Below, piece after piece: positions 23,635-25,287 of a stretch of 25,287 nt of DNA. The stretch is from positions 1 to 25,287 of the forward strand of contig CAYVUV010000108.1 in the NCBI GenBank assembly GCA_964455095.1, in the 5' to 3' direction. The DNA is from CAYVUV01 sp964455095. Its GTDB lineage: Bacteria > Desulfobacterota > Binatia > HRBIN30 > CADEER01. The translations under genes and the position numbers were made by a program. Numbering within the stretch: the first letter of the stretch is position 1; the number at the start of each line of letters is the position of its first letter. The notes under the pieces are model-generated. The model searched no databases. It saw nothing but the letters and a program-made list of their open reading frames with translations, and had not been told where the DNA came from.

Positions 23635-23665
23635 CCACGTCCCCTTGGAGCTTCTCATTCGTGCG

Positions 23666-23694
23666 CTTGTATCGGTGCGATATAGGTGAGTCAA
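23666..23694 (-). promoter_or_regulatory. Sigma70-type promoter for the secreted-protein operon
   Basis: On the minus strand TTGACT (23694-23689) and TACAAG (23671-23666) are separated by exactly 17 nt. The start of transcription would be near 23659, about 25 nt before the ATG at 23634. A weak plus-strand candidate (TTCGTG 23658-23663, 17 nt, TATAGG 23681-23686) overlaps it and could serve the divergent AMIN-like gene. Confidence 0.62.
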
Positions 23695-23768
23695 GGCGTT
23701 GTGCCCCAAAGGCGGAACGCATCGGCGCCCTTGCCGCTGCACGGGCGATGGGCTATCGACGACGGGTG

Positions 23769-24245
23769 ATGAAACGCGCGAGTTGGGCGATCGGATGCGG
23801 AGTCGTCGCGGCCCTGCTGGCCGCGGGTTGTGCGAAGAAGCCCACGCCGCTGGCCGAGCCGCCGCCCAGCACGGGCGCGTTCACCCCGCCGGACGTCTCG
23901 ATTCCGCTCGACGTGCAGGAGTTCGAAGTCGTGCAGGCGGACGGCTTCCGCGGTGTGTTCATCAAGCTCTCGCGTCTGCCGGATGCGGTCGAGCACAAGA
24001 GCCAAAGCGATCCCGGCCGCATCCTGCTCGAGATCCGCGGGCCGACCGGCGACGAAACGCCCGAGGAGTCCTTCCCCGGCGAGGATATGCTGGTCACGCG
24101 CGTGCGCGTCTCGCGCTCCTTCGGGGTGTTGCGCGTCGCTCTGGACCTGTCCATCAACGACCCGCCGCAGTACACCGTTCACACGATGACCGACTGGATC
24201 ATGATCCGTCTCGGGCCGACGGTGTCCACCATGCCGCGCGGTTGA
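23769..24245 (+). CDS. AMIN-domain-like lipoprotein
   Basis: The product is 158 residues. Residues 1-21 are a lipoprotein signal ending in LAAGC (Cys21). After a Pro-rich linker, residues about 50-152 show the strand pattern of AMIN domains: VQEFEVVQADGFRGVFIKLSRLPDAV, GRILLEIRGPTGD, VTRVRVSRSFGVLRVALDLS and YTVHTMTDWIMIRL. AMIN domains occur in secretin PilQ and in amidases and help to bind peptidoglycan. There is no secretin or amidase domain here. An ATG at 23748 (MGYRRRV) is an alternative start; 23769 gives a more typical signal peptide. It is followed 31 nt later by the HEAT-repeat gene, probably in the same transcript, and is divergent from the four-cysteine operon. Confidence 0.68.
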   Translation: MKRASWAIGCGVVAALLAAGCAKKPTPLAEPPPSTGAFTPPDVSIPLDVQEFEVVQADGFRGVFIKLSRLPDAVEHKSQSDPGRILLEIRGPTGDETPEESFPGEDMLVTRVRVSRSFGVLRVALDLSINDPPQYTVHTMTDWIMIRLGPTVSTMPRG

Positions 24246-24276
24246 TGCCGGCGCGAGCAGCGGCTACGCTTTACAA

Positions 24277-24954
24277 ATGAAGCATCGCTGGACATGGCTC
24301 GCGGCCGGCGCAGGCGTGGCCCTGATCGGGCTGACCCCGGCGGCGGCGCAGATCTCGAGCAATCAGATCCGCGACCGGTACGAGAAGAACACCAAGGGCT
24401 CGAGCATCGACGACTACGTCCGCAAGCTCAACAGCGACGACCCGGTCAAGCGCCTCGAGGGCGTCAAGTCGCTCACCGAATCGAAGGACAGCAAGGCCAT
24501 CGAGTACCTGGTGCAGGCGCTCGGCGACGACGACATGCGCGTCAAGGCCAAGGCCATCGACGCGCTCGGCAACCTGCGCGCCACGGATGCCACGCCGGTG
24601 CTGATCCAGCACCTGTTTCTGCGCGACACCGAGCCCTACGTGAAGCAGCGCATCCTCGCCTCGCTCGGCAAGATCGGCGACGCGCGCGCCGCCAAACCGA
24701 TCATGGAGTTTCTCCAGCGCGACCTCGACCCGGCGACGCGCGGCACCGCCATCTACGCGCTCGGCGACATCGGCTCACCGGAAGCGCTCGAAGCGCTCGC
24801 CGCCATCGAGAAGGACGAGAGCCAACCGACCCTGCAGCGCCTGGCGCGCGAATCGACCGCCAAGATCAAGTACCACCAAGCCGTGCTGAACACCGAAGCC
24901 AAGCAGCCGCTCAACACCTTCCTCAAACCCGACGAGCAGCCGCCGCCGCAGTAA
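24277..24954 (+). CDS. Exported HEAT-repeat protein
   Basis: The product is 225 residues. A type I signal peptide ends at AAAQ near 22-25. From about 44 to 195 there are four or five helical HEAT-like repeats of roughly 30-35 residues (DPVKRLEGVKSLTES, DDDMRVKAKAIDALGNLRA, EPYVKQRILASLGKIGD, DPATRGTAIYALGDIGS), each with the Asp-Pro/Arg and LGxIGD pattern. The tail is Pro-rich. Such proteins are scaffolds for protein contacts; there is no catalytic residue set. The start lacks a clear ribosome site. The stop is only 16 nt before tRNA-Leu. Periplasmic location and a link with the AMIN-like lipoprotein are inferred from signal and context. Confidence 0.84.
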   Translation: MKHRWTWLAAGAGVALIGLTPAAAQISSNQIRDRYEKNTKGSSIDDYVRKLNSDDPVKRLEGVKSLTESKDSKAIEYLVQALGDDDMRVKAKAIDALGNLRATDATPVLIQHLFLRDTEPYVKQRILASLGKIGDARAAKPIMEFLQRDLDPATRGTAIYALGDIGSPEALEALAAIEKDESQPTLQRLARESTAKIKYHQAVLNTEAKQPLNTFLKPDEQPPPQ

Positions 24955-24970
24955 CGCGATCGACCCACCT

Positions 24971-25054
24971 GGCCTCGTGGTGGAATTGGCAGACACGACA
25001 GACTCAAAATCTGTTGTCCGCAAGGGCGTGGGAGTTCGAGTCTCCCCGAGGCCA
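24971..25054 (+). tRNA. tRNA-Leu (anticodon CAA)
   Basis: The acceptor stem is perfect (GGCCTCG 24971-24977 with CGAGGCC 25047-25053, discriminator A at 25054). The anticodon arm has stem ACAGA/TCTGT around loop CTCAAAA, with anticodon CAA at 25005-25007. A long variable arm (TGTCCGCAAGGGCG) marks class II, and the T arm is GGGAG-TTCGAGT-CTCCC. CCA is not encoded. The length is 84 nt. No promoter fits in the 16-nt gap before it, so it may be transcribed from inside or upstream of the HEAT-repeat gene. Confidence 0.96.
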
Positions 25055-25068
25055 TTCTTCTTTAATAA

Positions 25069-25085
25069 CGGCTATTTAGGAGCCG
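25069..25085 (+). terminator. Weak hairpin after tRNA-Leu
   Basis: CGGCT (25069-25073) pairs with AGCCG (25081-25085) around a 7-nt loop, 15 nt after the tRNA. It is not followed by a T-run, so termination here is uncertain. Confidence 0.3.
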
Positions 25086-25170
25086 CCACCCCCTAGTCAG
25101 ACTCGCCAGCTTCCGGAGGCCGAGAACTGCCTGCGGACACACGGCGGACACATTCGGACCGGAGTCACCA

Positions 25171-25222
25171 GATGACTTCGTAATCAGCAGGTTCGCGGTT
25201 TTCGACTCCGCGCGCCAGCTTC
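25171..25222 (+). pseudogene. Degenerate tRNA 3'-half
   Basis: The stretch reads like the anticodon-to-acceptor half of a tRNA. TGACTTCGTAATCA (25173-25186) resembles a Thr(CGT) anticodon arm but with an 8-nt loop. CGCGG (25194-25198) and CCGCG (25208-25212) pair as a T-stem, but the loop is TTTTCGACT, two bases too long. CGCCAGC (25213-25219) would be the 3' acceptor strand. No matching 5' half is seen upstream. Such fragments are often left by integrases at tRNA genes. The remaining bases of 25055-25287 hold no gene I can support. Confidence 0.45.
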
Positions 25223-25287
25223 TCTTTTGTGCCTTGTGGGGCAATGGGTTTCAGAGCTGTGCCGCGGGCCCCCGCGCTTTCCGACCA

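Noticed and set aside
25062..25244. Small minus-strand 60-codon frame after tRNA-Leu
   Set aside because: No ribosome site or recognisable content, and it crosses the tRNA-like remnant and direct repeats.

Overview
The window is a very GC-rich bacterial chromosome segment with no plasmid, phage or CRISPR genes. Dense, short operons on both strands, lipoproteins with Thr-Pro (TPTPT) linkers, a dockerin-like EF-hand, a DUF1800 protein beside a c-type-cytochrome-like protein, and many long intergenic palindromes fit an uncultured deltaproteobacterial-type lineage such as Binatota/Desulfobacterota_B. That placement is inference from style; no rRNA or marker gene is present.

Layout. 1-2063 (minus): a secreted cytochrome-c-like protein followed by a DUF1800 protein that runs off the window. 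2422-3198 (plus): an ECHDC3-type crotonase lacking both usual catalytic glutamates. 3311-7967 (minus): an amidohydrolase lipoprotein, an Uma2 nuclease-like protein, and a tightly overlapping trio of sirtuin, zinc alcohol dehydrogenase and lactonase-like metallo-hydrolase. 8141-9787 (plus): a lipoprotein made of two nearly identical tandem domains. 9864-10628 (minus): a trans-aconitate-methyltransferase-like enzyme. 10912-14647 (plus): a metallo-beta-lactamase-fold hydrolase, a secreted GH5 endoglycoceramidase-like enzyme and an alpha/beta esterase. 14897-16833 (minus): cytochrome P450 followed by tRNA pseudouridine synthase TruC. 17002-20105 (plus): an orphan membrane PAS histidine kinase and the Mrp/ApbC iron-sulfur carrier ATPase. 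20322-23634 (minus): a three-gene operon of secreted proteins sharing an unrecognised four-cysteine domain. 23769-25054 (plus): an AMIN-like lipoprotein, a HEAT-repeat protein and tRNA-Leu(CAA).

Most non-coding gaps above 200 bp carry a long inverted repeat. At least four sequence types are visible: 31-bp arms at 3219-3290, an ACGAAA-rich type at 10715-10824, a CCGAnn type at 14740-14876, and a paired C-rich hairpin type at 13346-13467, 18788-18944 and 20150-20250. They look like REP/BIME-type elements, some probably working as terminators between convergent genes.

The best candidates for something undescribed are the secreted four-cysteine domain (three copies in two adjacent genes joined to a PKD lipoprotein by an ATGA overlap) and the internally duplicated lipoprotein at 8141-9787. 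A palindrome overlapping the probable P450 promoter and a degenerate tRNA 3'-half downstream of tRNA-Leu are also worth checking.
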